Positions 28,120-40,059 of a stretch of 64,000 nucleotides of DNA are shown here, in pieces. Under the pieces are notes generated by a model that saw only the letters and a list, made by a program, of their open reading frames with translations, was not told the DNA's origin and did not search any database. The position numbers and the translations under genes were made by a program. How positions within the stretch are numbered: the stretch's first letter is position 1; each line of letters begins with the position of its first letter. The stretch is from an uncultured Halomonas sp. (lineage in GTDB: Bacteria; Pseudomonadota; Gammaproteobacteria; Pseudomonadales; Halomonadaceae). The DNA lies in the NCBI RefSeq assembly GCF_947493865.1, contig NZ_CANLTC010000005.1, positions 62,001-126,000 on the forward strand, read 5' to 3'.

Positions 28120-28659
28120 TCAGACGGAGAGCGCATCGCGCAGACGGGTCAATCTACCGCGTACCGAACCGTCGATGACGGTGTCGCCGGCACGCAGGAT
28201 GACGCCGCCCAGCAGGGCGCTGTCCACCTGAGTGGTAATGGAGATTTCGCGGTTCAGGCGCTTGGCCAGAGCACTCGCGAGCTTGTCTTCCTGCTTGCTA
28301 TCCAGCGCAAAGGCGGAAACGATGGTGACGTCCATGCGCTTCTCCTGCTGGGCCTTGAGCAGCTCGAATTGCTCGGCGATGTCCGGCAGTGCCATCAGGC
28401 GATTTCTTTGCGCGAGAGTCCGCACAAGATTGCGCCCCTCTTCGTCCAGTGCCTTGCCGCAGACATCGATGATCGCATCGGCTTTTTCCTTGTCGGAAAG
28501 ACGAGGATTTCCCAGGATGCTGGACTGCATGTCGTCGTTGGCGGCTACTTGCGCCGCCAGTTTCAGCATATCGGACCAAGCCGCGAGTTTTTCCTTGGCC
28601 CGGGCCAGCTCAAATGTCGCCTTGGCATAAGGTCGGGCAACGGTAGACGTTTCAGCCAT
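28120..28659 (-). CDS. atpH: ATP synthase F1 subunit delta
   Basis: Peripheral-stalk subunit joining F1 to the b dimer, 179 aa. It has an N-terminal helical domain ([14 protein letters not shown]) and a C-terminal segment [20 protein letters not shown], the most conserved part of the delta/OSCP family. It lies between atpF and atpA with 11- and 16-bp gaps. Confidence 0.97.
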   Translation of the reverse strand: MAETSTVARPYAKATFELARAKEKLAAWSDMLKLAAQVAANDDMQSSILGNPRLSDKEKADAIIDVCGKALDEEGRNLVRTLAQRNRLMALPDIAEQFELLKAQQEKRMDVTIVSAFALDSKQEDKLASALAKRLNREISITTQVDSALLGGVILRAGDTVIDGSVRGRLTRLRDALSV

Positions 28660-28670
28660 GGGTCACCTCC

Positions 28671-29141
28671 TCATAGCTCGGTGGCGAGCTTGTCGACGAG
28701 TTCGCGATGCTTTTTCTCGTCGATGGAAGATTCCAGAATACGCTCAGCCCCTTCGATGGCGAGCCGCGCGACTTGCATGCGTAGCTCTTCCTTGGCGCGA
28801 TTGATTTCCTGCTCGATTTCGGCATGAGCATTGGCAATCATGCGCTCGCCTTCCTGGCGCGCAGTATCGCGTGCCTCTTCGACCATCTGGTTCGATCGCT
28901 TATGGGCCTGCTCAAGGATTTCAGCAGCCTGCCCCTTGCTTTCGCGCAGCGTCTCGTCGGCCCGTTCCTGGGCCAATTCGAGGTCACGGTTGGCACGGCT
29001 GGCAGCATCCAGGCCATCGGCAATCTTCTTCTGACGCTCATGGAGCGCATTGCTGATCGGCGGCCACACGTATTTGGTGCAGAACCAGACAAATATCGCG
29101 AAAGCGATCATTTGCCCGATTAGCGTCAAGTTAATATTCAC
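28671..29141 (-). CDS. atpF: ATP synthase Fo subunit b
   Basis: Peripheral-stalk subunit, 156 aa from GTG 29141 (reading [20 protein letters not shown] after the start), the same length as E. coli b. One membrane helix is followed by a long charged coiled coil ([20 protein letters not shown] and onwards). The frame is open further upstream, but GAGGT eight bases before the GTG and the family alignment favour this start. It is 75 bp after atpE. Confidence 0.96.
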   Translation of the reverse strand: MNINLTLIGQMIAFAIFVWFCTKYVWPPISNALHERQKKIADGLDAASRANRDLELAQERADETLRESKGQAAEILEQAHKRSNQMVEEARDTARQEGERMIANAHAEIEQEINRAKEELRMQVARLAIEGAERILESSIDEKKHRELVDKLATEL

Positions 29142-29216
29142 AGGGACGTACCTCTGACAGATTCGTGGCGACCGGAAACAAGCAAACCGAGCGCGGTACG
29201 CTCGGTATGCCAATCG

Positions 29217-29462
<246 letters not shown>

Positions 29463-29517
29463 TTAAAATTAAAGTGCAAAGGGTTATGGGGTACTACGTT
29501 ATTGGGTTCTGCATGAT

Positions 29518-30357
<840 letters not shown>

Positions 30358-30756
30358 TCAGGTATGTGACGGTTTGCGCAGTAGCCAGGGGGCCAGCCAT
30401 TGCGTAAACAGTGTCGCCACGTAAGCGCCAAAGAATAAAATGGGGTTTGAAGGTGGCACTGTGACGAATACCAGCATGAACAGTGCAACCGTCAAACCAA
30501 ATTTTCCGACTTCAGCACGATAAAAATTCTTGACAATATCCCTGACAAATCGCGCTCTGCGGTAGTGAAAGGCACGCCAAGCAAAATAAGCATTGGGCAG
30601 CCAACAAACCAGACCGCCAAGTAGCGCCGAAACCGCAGCAGGGCCACCTTGCAGGGATGCACTCAAGACGACCATGAGCAAGACCATGCCTGCCTGTGCT
30701 GCCAGCAAGCGTGCGTACTGGGGGCGCTTGAGCTGGGCCGGTACCGGATCGTGCAT
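30358..30756 (-). CDS. atpI: ATP synthase subunit I
   Basis: A 132-aa small membrane protein with four hydrophobic segments, first gene of the atp operon and 15 bp before atpB. Family features are ALLGGLVCWLPNAYFAWRAF and a basic loop before VGKFGLTVALFMLVFV. AtpI proteins are thought to assist assembly of the c-ring; they are not part of the final enzyme. Confidence 0.9.
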   Translation of the reverse strand: MHDPVPAQLKRPQYARLLAAQAGMVLLMVVLSASLQGGPAAVSALLGGLVCWLPNAYFAWRAFHYRRARFVRDIVKNFYRAEVGKFGLTVALFMLVFVTVPPSNPILFFGAYVATLFTQWLAPWLLRKPSHT

Positions 30757-30966
30757 CTCGTAAACCCTTTGCCTTGTACCGTACCGCTCAGGGATCTCGT
30801 TCCGTGAGCTTCCAGAACAAAACCTCGGCGGATTATAAGGAAGCGCTGCCTTGCCTTCAACCGAACCTCAACCGAAATTAAGCGAACTCATGCGATCTTA
30901 CGACCAAAGGGCAACAATTTTCACGAAAATAGTTATTACGCTAAATTTATATTCGAATCCTCGGTC

Positions 30967-31881
30967 TCAGCGAATATGTGCCAGGATGCCATCCAGCTCA
31001 TCGAGGCTGGCGTATCGAATCGTCACTTTCCCCTTTCCCCGCTGGCCATGTTGAATGCGAACCGGAGCGCCCAGCAATTCACCTAGCTGATTTTCCAGAC
31101 GAGCTACATCGGAAGAAGGCTGTACCTGCTTCTTGGCGACGGGTTTGCCTTCTTGGAGCTGTTTTACGAGCGTTTCGGTCTGACGTACCGTGAGATCCTT
31201 GTTGACCACTTCATGGGCTGCCTTGCGCTGTTTTGCCGCGGTCAGTACCAGCAGTGCCCTGGCATGCCCCATGTCCAGATCGCCGCGTTCCAGCAATGTC
31301 TGCACTTCGGGATCCAGTGCCAATAGACGCAGTAGATTAGTCACTTGAGTACGAGACTTGCCTACCGCATCTGCAACTTGCTGCTGTGTCAGCTCGAACT
31401 CTTCCAGTAGGCGCTTGAGCGCCGCCGCCTCTTCTATCGGATTGAGGTTTTCCCGTTGAATATTTTCGATCAGCGCCAGAGCCAGAGCAGTCTGATCGCT
31501 GATATCGCGCACAACCGCAGGAATGGTATCGAGCTCGGCAAGCTGAGCTGCACGCCAGCGCCGTTCTCCCGCGACGATCTCGTAGCGATCTTCTCCGATC
31601 GGACGAACCACTATCGGTTGCATGACACCTTGAGCGCGGATCGAGTCGGTCAACTCCTCCAATGCTTCAGGCTGTATTTCACGGCGTGGCTGATACTTGC
31701 CGCGAATAAGCTGGCCAAGGGGCAAGCGCAACAGACGCTCGTTCTGCTCAGAAACGTCCAGGGCCTGCTCGACACCCTGGGATGTATCTATCTCTCCATC
31801 CGCATCAAGCAGGTCGCGGCGGCGGGCATTGGCGCCAATCAAGGCATCCAGGCCTCGGCCCAGTGCGCGTTTACGGGTCAT
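30967..31881 (-). CDS. parB: Chromosome partitioning protein ParB
   Basis: parS-binding CTPase-type clamp that nucleates the centromere complex. From ATG 31881 (AGGA six bases upstream) it is 304 aa and begins MTRKRALGRGLDALIGA; an ATG two codons earlier abuts the AGGA and is less likely. The ParB domain holds LIRGKYQPRREI and the nucleotide-binding region YEIVAGERRWRAAQLAEL, then the helix-turn-helix LTQQQVADAVGKSRTQVTNL. A C-terminal dimerisation region follows. It is 28 bp after parA. Five parS-like sites occur 26-33 kb away in this window. Confidence 0.97.
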   Translation of the reverse strand: MTRKRALGRGLDALIGANARRRDLLDADGEIDTSQGVEQALDVSEQNERLLRLPLGQLIRGKYQPRREIQPEALEELTDSIRAQGVMQPIVVRPIGEDRYEIVAGERRWRAAQLAELDTIPAVVRDISDQTALALALIENIQRENLNPIEEAAALKRLLEEFELTQQQVADAVGKSRTQVTNLLRLLALDPEVQTLLERGDLDMGHARALLVLTAAKQRKAAHEVVNKDLTVRQTETLVKQLQEGKPVAKKQVQPSSDVARLENQLGELLGAPVRIQHGQRGKGKVTIRYASLDELDGILAHIR

Positions 31882-31909
31882 GGGCATTCCTTCAATGCGG
31901 TTTCCGACA

Positions 31910-32677
31910 TCATAACGAAAGGCGACGAATCATTTCCTTGGCCAATACTCGATGTGCCTGGCTGCCCCGAGAAAAACGAGCGTACTTGGTCACCGGTAAG
32001 CCATGGCTTGGGGCTTCTGCCACGCGCACGTTACGCGGGATCGTGGTCTTGAGCAGGGTCTCGCCGAAGTAGTCCCGCAGCTGCTTGCTGACATCCCGGG
32101 TAAGGCTATTTCGGTTATCGAACATGGTACGCACGATACCAAAGACTTGAAGTGCTGGGTTCACGCTGGCTTGAATCTGCTCGACGGTATCGAGCAGTGC
32201 GGAGAGACCTTCGAGGGCATAGAACTCGCACTGCAGTGGAATCAATACCCCGTCGGCAGCAGTCAGGCCGTTGACGGTCAGCATGTTCAGCGAGGGTGGG
32301 CAATCGATGAGTACCACATCGTATTCGCTGGCAACATCCTTGATGGATTCGTGCAGACAGCGCTCCCGGCCATCTCGATCGAGAAGATCGACCTCCGCGG
32401 CGGTGAGATCGGCATTTCCCGGTAGCAGCGCATAGCCGGCGTCCGGGCAGTCGAGAATCACCTCTGCCGCAGGCTTCTCCCCCAGGAGTACATCAAGCAC
32501 GCTGCCATCGAGTTCGTGCTTGTCGATACCGCTACCCATGGTGGCATGCCCTTGCGGATCAAGGTCGATAAGCAGTACACGACGGTCGAGTGCCGCCAGA
32601 CAAGCTGCCAGATTGACCGTCGTGGTGGTCTTGCCAACGCCACCTTTCTGATTGGTCACGGCAATGATTTTGGTCAC
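31910..32677 (-). CDS. parA: Chromosome partitioning ATPase ParA
   Basis: Deviant Walker ATPase that moves ParB-parS complexes to segregate origins. GTG 32677 is preferred (GGGAG six bases upstream) over an ATG at 32698 and gives 255 aa starting TKIIAVTNQKGGVGKTTTTV. Other motifs are VLLIDLDPQGHATMGSG and VLIDCPPSLNMLTVNGL. It lies between rsmG and parB, the standard gammaproteobacterial order. Confidence 0.97.
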   Translation of the reverse strand: MTKIIAVTNQKGGVGKTTTTVNLAACLAALDRRVLLIDLDPQGHATMGSGIDKHELDGSVLDVLLGEKPAAEVILDCPDAGYALLPGNADLTAAEVDLLDRDGRERCLHESIKDVASEYDVVLIDCPPSLNMLTVNGLTAADGVLIPLQCEFYALEGLSALLDTVEQIQASVNPALQVFGIVRTMFDNRNSLTRDVSKQLRDYFGETLLKTTIPRNVRVAEAPSHGLPVTKYARFSRGSQAHRVLAKEMIRRLSL

Positions 32678-32732
32678 GCAAGACTCCCTTACCGACATTG
32701 ATCCCGATTCGCTTTACTCTTGTCGCGCACTT

Positions 32733-33358
32733 CTAACCGGTACGCTCGAGTCTCAACAGATGGCGATCCGCACTATCGCCGGGTACCTTCAAAACCCGCC
32801 GCTCCCGCAAGACGATCGATGCGGATAAATCGGCAAGTTCGTCTTCGTTGATGCGCCCTTTCATCGCCAGCCACTCGCCCCCTTCGATCAGTAGATGATC
32901 CGTCATGGTAACGAAGTCAGCCAAGCTGGCGAAGGCACGCGAAATCACCTGATCGAATTCAGCCGCGACGAACCTTTCCACTCGCTGCTGCACCGGTGTA
33001 ACGTTACCCAACCCCAACTCGAGAATGGCCTGGCGCTGAAAGCGTACCTTCTTGCCGTTACTGTCGAGCAGGGTAACGTCAATCTCGGGCTTGAGAATGG
33101 CGAGTACCAGCCCCGGCAAACCGGGGCCTGCCCCGACATCAAGCAGTCGTGGCCCGGTAATCGCCGGCAACACGGCTGCACTATCGAGCACATGCTTGAC
33201 GACCATCTCATTCAACGAGCGTACCGCGGTGAGGTTATAGGCGCGGTTCCACTTGTGCAACAACGCAAGCAACTCCAGGAGTCGTTGCAGCGCAGGTTCT
33301 CCGGCGCTGATCTCCAACTGGGCAAGTCCATCTTCGAGTTGTCGATCGATACTGGCGG

Positions 33359-33362
<4 letters not shown>
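32733..33362 (-). CDS. rsmG: 16S rRNA (guanine527-N7)-methyltransferase RsmG
   Basis: Methylates N7 of G527 in 16S rRNA. The 209-aa protein has the SAM-binding loop [17 protein letters not shown] and the downstream [13 protein letters not shown] motif. Its ATG overlaps the mnmG stop by four bases (ATGA), implying translational coupling. parA follows after 55 bp. Confidence 0.96.
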
Positions 33363-35263
<1,901 letters not shown>

Positions 35264-35356
35264 GGTGTACCTCGACTTGCGCCTGGTGGCGCTCGTTTGA
35301 TCTGTAAGGGAAATATGGCCGAACAGTATAACGCCCTTGTGGGTAACCGTCAGGGG

Positions 35357-35737
35357 TTTTCCACATCCGGGGATACGTATTCCATGAAGTCACTACCTAA
35401 TAAATATAAAAATAGAATAGAAATAAAGAAGTTCTGTTACTGTTGTGTTTATTGGTGTGGACATTTTTTGTGGATAAGTGATTTAAATCGTTAAATAACA
35501 TAGTCTTGAATTGTTAACGAACGGTTGGAGAAGCCGTCACGTGGATGCGTATAATCGTCTGCGAAGCTGTGGATGAAATGCCCGGTTATGCACATGCCAA
35601 ATTACCCCAACCTTATCCACTGGCAGCCAGCATGGCTATGAGCACAGTCATCAACAGGCTCGATAAATATCGGGCACGGCAGTCATGGCAGGGGTTTCGG
35701 AAGGAAATGACGAGGCTGGAAAAAAATACTATCCACA
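35357..35737. other. DnaA-box-rich intergenic region upstream of mnmG (second origin candidate)
   Basis: The 590-bp gap between mnmG and the next gene holds six DnaA-box-like nonamers: TTTTCCACA 35357-35365, TGTGGATAA 35469-35477 (perfect), TGTGGATGA 35568-35576, TTATGCACA 35586-35594, TTATCCACT 35613-35621 and CTATCCACA 35729-35737. An AT-rich stretch (about 35398-35510) could be an unwinding element. A short open frame at 35545-35757 overlaps the boxes and has no recognisable features. In E. coli oriC also lies upstream of gidA/mnmG. Confidence 0.55.
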
Positions 35738-35791
35738 GGGGTAAAAAACGCCTGTGAGACGTTTTTAAACGGAAATACGAAGGAAAAGATC

Positions 35792-35828
35792 AAAAAAAGA
35801 TCGCCCGCTCAGTGAACGGACGATCTTT
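35792..35828 (-). terminator. Terminator of the amino-acid ABC importer operon
   Basis: A stem of AAAGATCG/CGATCTTT extended by CCG pairs, followed on the minus strand by TTTTTTT. It lies 27 bp beyond the stop codon of the ATP-binding gene. Confidence 0.92.
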
Positions 35829-35854
35829 CGAGGTGGCAAATTCAGGGTCTGTTG

Positions 35855-36616
35855 TCAGTGCTTGAGCACTCGGGAAAGGAAGGATTGGGTGCGTTCCTGG
35901 CGAGGATTGTCCAATACCTCCTGCGGAGGGCCTTCTTCGACGATCTGACCGTCATGCACGAAGATCACTCGATCGGCGACCTCTCGGGCAAAGCCCATTT
36001 CATGGGTCACGATCATCATGGTCATGCCTTCCCTGGCCAGTTCACGCATGGCATCGAGCACCTCGCCGATCATCTCCGGATCCAGTGCCGACGTGGGCTC
36101 GTCGAACAGCATCAGGCGCGGTTCCATGGCCAGGGCCCGAGCAAGGGCCACACGCTGCTGCTGGCCCCCCGAGAGCTGACTGGGGTATTTGTCGGCCTGG
36201 TCCTGAATGCCCACGCGCTCAAGCAGGCGATGGGCCGTTTCCAGTGCTTTTTCCCGGGGCCAGCCACGTACTTTCATGGGCGCGAGGGTCACGTTATCGC
36301 GTACCGAGAGGTGGGGGAACAGGTTGAACTGCTGGAACACCATGCCGACCTCGGTACGCACCGCCTGAAGCGATTTGCCACTTTTACCGTTGGGCAGCAG
36401 CTCGTTGCCATCGACCTCGATACGCCCGCCCTGAAACTCCTCCAGGCCATTGACGCAGCGGATCAGCGTCGACTTGCCCGAACCGCTCGCACCCACGATC
36501 ACGACTACTTCTCCTGGAGCGACCTGGAGCTCGATATCCCGCATCACATGCAGTTTGCCGAAATGCTTGTTGACCTTCTCCAGCCGTACCATCGCGGTAT
36601 TCTTGTCATTCATCAT
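35855..36616 (-). CDS. Polar amino-acid ABC transporter ATP-binding protein (GlnQ-like)
   Basis: A 253-aa cytoplasmic ATPase of an amino-acid importer. It has Walker [19 protein letters not shown], the Q-loop [11 protein letters not shown], signature [16 protein letters not shown], Walker [15 protein letters not shown] and the switch His in [11 protein letters not shown]. It follows the permease gene by nine bases. The sequence most resembles GlnQ/GltL-type ATPases; the transported amino acid cannot be set from this subunit. Confidence 0.95.
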   Translation of the reverse strand: MMNDKNTAMVRLEKVNKHFGKLHVMRDIELQVAPGEVVVIVGASGSGKSTLIRCVNGLEEFQGGRIEVDGNELLPNGKSGKSLQAVRTEVGMVFQQFNLFPHLSVRDNVTLAPMKVRGWPREKALETAHRLLERVGIQDQADKYPSQLSGGQQQRVALARALAMEPRLMLFDEPTSALDPEMIGEVLDAMRELAREGMTMMIVTHEMGFAREVADRVIFVHDGQIVEEGPPQEVLDNPRQERTQSFLSRVLKH

Positions 36617-36625
36617 TCAATTTCC

Positions 36626-37297
36626 TCACTGCCCGACCAGGCCACGGCGTTCGAGCAGACGAAGCGCAAGGGAGAGACTCAAGGTGATGGCCAGATACAT
36701 CAAGGCGACCATGAAATAGACCTCGAGCGCGGTAAACGTCGTGGCGATATAGACCTGGCCCTGGCGTACCAGCTCGCCGACCCCGATCACCGAGAACAGC
36801 GAGGTGTCCTTGATGCTGACGATGCCCTGATTGCCCAGTGCAGGAATCATGCGGCGAAGGGCCTGGGGCCAGATGATGTAGCGAAATGCCTGGGTACGGG
36901 ACAGGCCCAGGGAAAGCCCTGCCTCACGCTGGCCTTTCTCGATCGACTGGACGCCACCACGCACGATCTCGGAGATATAGGCGCCGGCGTTGAGGGCGAT
37001 GGCGGCGATGCCTGCGGTCAAGGCATTGATCGGGCCGCCGAGCAGTTGCGGCAGACCATAGAAGATGAACAGCACCTGCACCAGTACCGGCGTACCACGA
37101 AAGATTTCGATGTAAACGATCGCGGGCCAGCGTAGCAATGGAATTGGGCTGAGACGGGCGAGTCCAAAGACGATGCCGATAACGAAGCCGATGGCCAAAC
37201 CACCAAAGGAAATCAACAGCGTCCAGGGGATGCCTTCGAGCAGATAGGGAATGGAGGCGATGGCCGCCTGCCAATCGAATTGGAATGTCACATCCAC
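36626..37297 (-). CDS. Polar amino-acid ABC transporter permease
   Basis: A 223-aa inner-membrane permease of the His/Glu/Gln/Arg family with about five membrane segments. The EAA loop that docks the ATPase is visible as QREAGLSLGLSRTQAFRYII. GTG 37297 is chosen because GGAG stands eight bases upstream; the frame also offers TTG 37315. Only one permease gene exists in the operon, so the transporter probably uses a homodimer. It follows an attenuator-like hairpin after the binding-protein gene. Confidence 0.92.
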   Translation of the reverse strand: MDVTFQFDWQAAIASIPYLLEGIPWTLLISFGGLAIGFVIGIVFGLARLSPIPLLRWPAIVYIEIFRGTPVLVQVLFIFYGLPQLLGGPINALTAGIAAIALNAGAYISEIVRGGVQSIEKGQREAGLSLGLSRTQAFRYIIWPQALRRMIPALGNQGIVSIKDTSLFSVIGVGELVRQGQVYIATTFTALEVYFMVALMYLAITLSLSLALRLLERRGLVGQ

Positions 37298-37359
37298 GTA
37301 GGGGTCTCCAGGCAAGATACCGCTTGTGGCACTTGCCCTCTATGAATGGCAATACGAAA

Positions 37360-37387
37360 AGGCCGGGAGTATTTATCGCCCCGGCCT
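37360..37387 (-). terminator. Intra-operon terminator/attenuator between binding protein and permease
   Basis: An eight-base stem AGGCCGGG/CCCGGCCT followed on the minus strand by TTTT. It sits between the solute-binding gene and its permease and would give more binding protein than membrane subunits. Confidence 0.8.
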
Positions 37388-37419
37388 CGTTTCAAAAGCA
37401 TGAGTGCTACTGATTCATC

Positions 37420-38187
37420 TTATTCGGTAGTCGAGGCTTCACCGAACCACTTCTTGTGGATCTCGTCATAGGTGCCATCTTCGCGCATCTCGGCCAATGC
37501 CTTGTTGGCGGGTTCTACCCATTTGCTGCCATCAGCGAAGGCAATGCCATACTGCTGACCTTCGTAGAGCGACCCAACGGTCTTTACCCGGCCCTTGCCC
37601 TTGGTCTGGGAGAAATAACCGACATTGGGGGCATCATAGAAGACCGCATCGACACTGCCGCCCATCAAGGCCATGTACATATCGGAGCTGCCCGGATACG
37701 GCGTGATTTCGGCTTCGTCGCCTAGATTCTTCTGCAGGTAGTCGTAGCTGGTGGAACCGATCTTGGTGCCGATGCGCAGGCCTTCGAGATCGTCGAACTC
37801 CTCGACGTCCTCGTTGTTGGCAGATACCAGGATGCGTAGGCCGGAGTCGTAGTAGGGGTCGGTAAAATCGACGATCTTCTCGCGTTCTTCGGTGATGGTG
37901 ATACCGGCGATGGCCAGGTCGATGTTGCCGGTCTGCACGGCGGGAATGATGCCGTTGAAGTCCATGGTGCGCAGATCGACATCGAAACCGGCTCGCTTGG
38001 CGACCTCGTCCAGGATGTCCATGTCGAAGCCGACCATCTCGCCGCTTTCCTGATCCATCATTTCGAAGGGTACGAAACTAGGATCCGTGGCAGCCTGCAG
38101 TGTTTCCGCCGAGGCGTAGCTTGTCAGAGTCAGACCCATGGCCAAGGCTGAACCCAGTGAGATTCCTTTCAACATAGTGCTTTTCAT
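37420..38187 (-). CDS. Periplasmic amino-acid-binding protein (family 3)
   Basis: A 255-aa periplasmic receptor with a Sec signal ([20 protein letters not shown], cut near SYASAET). The mature part follows the family-3 pattern: [55 protein letters not shown] and the hinge [12 protein letters not shown]. It heads the importer operon with the permease and ATPase. Acidic composition suits a halophile periplasm. The ligand is probably a polar amino acid such as glutamine, but this is only a family inference. Confidence 0.93.
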   Translation of the reverse strand: MKSTMLKGISLGSALAMGLTLTSYASAETLQAATDPSFVPFEMMDQESGEMVGFDMDILDEVAKRAGFDVDLRTMDFNGIIPAVQTGNIDLAIAGITITEEREKIVDFTDPYYDSGLRILVSANNEDVEEFDDLEGLRIGTKIGSTSYDYLQKNLGDEAEITPYPGSSDMYMALMGGSVDAVFYDAPNVGYFSQTKGKGRVKTVGSLYEGQQYGIAFADGSKWVEPANKALAEMREDGTYDEIHKKWFGEASTTE

Positions 38188-38279
38188 GGTGTTCCCCGAT
38201 TTGACGTGTTGTTAGTGTAATGCGTCTTTTACCTTGGCGAGTTACGGGGAAGTCGTCAAGATGTGTTCTTGCATCCTGT

Positions 38280-38630
38280 TTACACCATGAACGAGGCACC
38301 GCAGCCACAGGTCGAGGTGGCATTGGGGTTCTTGATCACGAAACGCGCCCCGGCCAACCCTTCTTCATAATCCACGGTGGAGCCAATCAGATATTGATAG
38401 GACAGCGGGTCGATGACCATGCCGACATCGTCGATCTCGATCAATGTGTCGTCGGCGGTTTGTTCGGCGAAATCGAATCCATACTGGAATCCCGAGCAGC
38501 CACCGCCGGTGACGAACACGCGCAGCTTGAGGGCCGCGTTGTCTTCCTCGGTGGCCAGGGCGCGTAAACGACGTACGGCGGCATCAGTGAGCAGCAACGG
38601 CGTGGGAGCGAAAGATGCAACACCACTCAT
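38280..38630 (-). CDS. erpA: Iron-sulfur cluster insertion protein ErpA
   Basis: A-type Fe-S carrier, 116 aa from ATG 38630, which has a strong GGAGG seven bases upstream; the frame extends ten codons further without support. The three conserved cysteines are present ([11 protein letters not shown] and the C-terminal CGCGASFMV). A-type carriers deliver clusters to apoproteins such as IspG. It lies next to argC, as erpA does in pseudomonads, which supports the ErpA over IscA assignment. Confidence 0.93.
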   Translation of the reverse strand: MSGVASFAPTPLLLTDAAVRRLRALATEEDNAALKLRVFVTGGGCSGFQYGFDFAEQTADDTLIEIDDVGMVIDPLSYQYLIGSTVDYEEGLAGARFVIKNPNATSTCGCGASFMV

Positions 38631-38731
38631 ATAAAAGCCTCCGATAAATTGAATGTGCAATCAGCGTCATTATCCCTAAACCCTAGTAAAAGGGTCAACT
38701 TTGCCGGGAAACAGAAGCAGCATGAATCTAG

Positions 38732-38870
38732 GGCTTCGTCTGAAAAGTCAGCGAGCGACATCTAGACAAGGCAAAAATTGGCGAAAGAACGGAGTTTACT
38801 GTTGTAAATGAGTATCTTGAGCCAGTTTTTAACGCCGTATAGACGAGCGCAGGTACTTTTCGGACAAGGC
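38732..38870. mobile_element. MITE-like element abutting the argC stop codon
   Basis: A 139-bp segment flanked by the 4-bp duplication CTAG (38728-38731 and 38871-38874). The ends are imperfect inverted repeats: GGCTTCGTCTGAAAAGT on the left and the complement of GCCTTGTCCGAAAAGT on the right. CTAG duplications and ends of this kind are typical of IS5-group elements, so it looks like an IS5-mobilised non-autonomous element. Its 76-bp core (38765-38840) matches the element in ubiC. It contains no gene. Confidence 0.85.
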
Positions 38871-39905
38871 CTAGGGCAATAGCGCCGGTGCCTGCATACC
38901 CATCATTTCGTCGAAACCGAACATCAGATTGAGATTCTGTATTGCCTGTCCCGAAGCTCCTTTGACCAGGTTGTCGATCACCGACAACACCACCACGGTA
39001 TCGCCATCCTCTGGCCGGTGAACTGCCAGACGACAAAGATTGGCTCCCTTCACGCTGCGGGTTTCGGGATGGCTGCCGGCAGGCATGACATCCACTGCCG
39101 GCTCGTCGGCGAAGCGTTTTTCGAACAGCGCCTGGAGATCGTTCATATCGCCGGTCAGGCGAGCGTAAAGCGTGGCGTGAATGCCTCGAATCATGGGTGT
39201 CAGATGTGGAACGAAGGTCAACCCGATCGGGCCACCCGCGGCGCGTACCAACCCTTGCCGTATTTCCGGGAGATGACGGTGACCCGAGGCGCCGTAGGCC
39301 TTCATCGACTCGCTGGCTTCCGCCAATAGTGAGGGTACCTTGGCACCACGACCCGCGCCGGTAACACCGGATTTGCAATCCGCAATCATGTGCGCGACAT
39401 CGATCAGACCGTTTTCGAGCAAAGGCAATAAGCCCAGTTGCACGGCAGTAGGATAGCAACCCGGAACGGCAACCAGCCGCGCCTGGCGAATCGCTTCGCG
39501 ATTGACTTCGGGCAGCCCATAAACCGCTTCGTCGAGCAGTTCCGGAGCGCCGTGAGGCTGGCCGTACCAGCGCGCCCATTCGTCTGCATCCGCGAGACGA
39601 AAATCCGCCGACAGATCGATCACCCGGGTGCCATGCTCGAGCAGCTCGCCCGCCAGGGCATGGGCAACGCCGTGGGGCGTGGCAAAGAATACCGCGTCAC
39701 AGGCTCCCAGGCGTTCGGCATCCGGGGCGCTGAACGCAAGATGATCATAATGGCCGCGCAGATTGGGATAGAGCTCGCTGACGCCCATTCCCTCTTCCGA
39801 GCGAGAAGTGATGACATCGACGTTCACTTCTGGATGCTGTGCCAGCAGACGCAGGAGCTCTACCCCCGTATACCCGGTGCCGCCGACGATACCGACCTTG
39901 ATCAC
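38871..39905 (-). CDS. argC: N-acetyl-gamma-glutamyl-phosphate reductase (ArgC)
   Basis: NADPH-dependent reductase of arginine synthesis. GTG 39905, with AGGAAG six bases upstream, starts [20 protein letters not shown] and gives 344 aa, the usual length; a longer frame to 40055 adds unrelated residues. The catalytic Cys is in [15 protein letters not shown], and [15 protein letters not shown] ends the protein. The stop codon TAG lies in the CTAG target duplication of a MITE-like element that begins immediately downstream, so the insertion left the coding sequence intact. Confidence 0.96.
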   Translation of the reverse strand: MIKVGIVGGTGYTGVELLRLLAQHPEVNVDVITSRSEEGMGVSELYPNLRGHYDHLAFSAPDAERLGACDAVFFATPHGVAHALAGELLEHGTRVIDLSADFRLADADEWARWYGQPHGAPELLDEAVYGLPEVNREAIRQARLVAVPGCYPTAVQLGLLPLLENGLIDVAHMIADCKSGVTGAGRGAKVPSLLAEASESMKAYGASGHRHLPEIRQGLVRAAGGPIGLTFVPHLTPMIRGIHATLYARLTGDMNDLQALFEKRFADEPAVDVMPAGSHPETRSVKGANLCRLAVHRPEDGDTVVVLSVIDNLVKGASGQAIQNLNLMFGFDEMMGMQAPALLP

Positions 39906-40059
39906 GATGAGCTTCCTATTTGTTGAAGGCTTTGAAGCAGCGCGATTGCCATTAAGACGCTGCACGTTAAATATGATACATAAGAGTCTAGGCATTCCTA
40001 ACAGGATATGCTCGTCGTGCAAAGACGCCGTGTTGCCGTACCGGTACAAGGACACTCAC

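Noticed and set aside
27219..28178. A 319-aa plus-strand open frame opposite atpA/atpH
   Set aside because: The opposite strand is unambiguous ATP synthase sequence; the plus frame has no domain and no ribosome-binding site.
35545..35757. A 70-aa plus-strand frame upstream of mnmG
   Set aside because: It overlaps several DnaA-box-like nonamers, has no clear ribosome-binding site and no family resemblance; more likely non-coding origin-type DNA.
35852..37135. A 427-aa plus-strand open frame opposite the ABC ATPase and permease
   Set aside because: Shadow frame crossing two well-defined genes and their intergenic gap; low-complexity His/Gln-rich translation.
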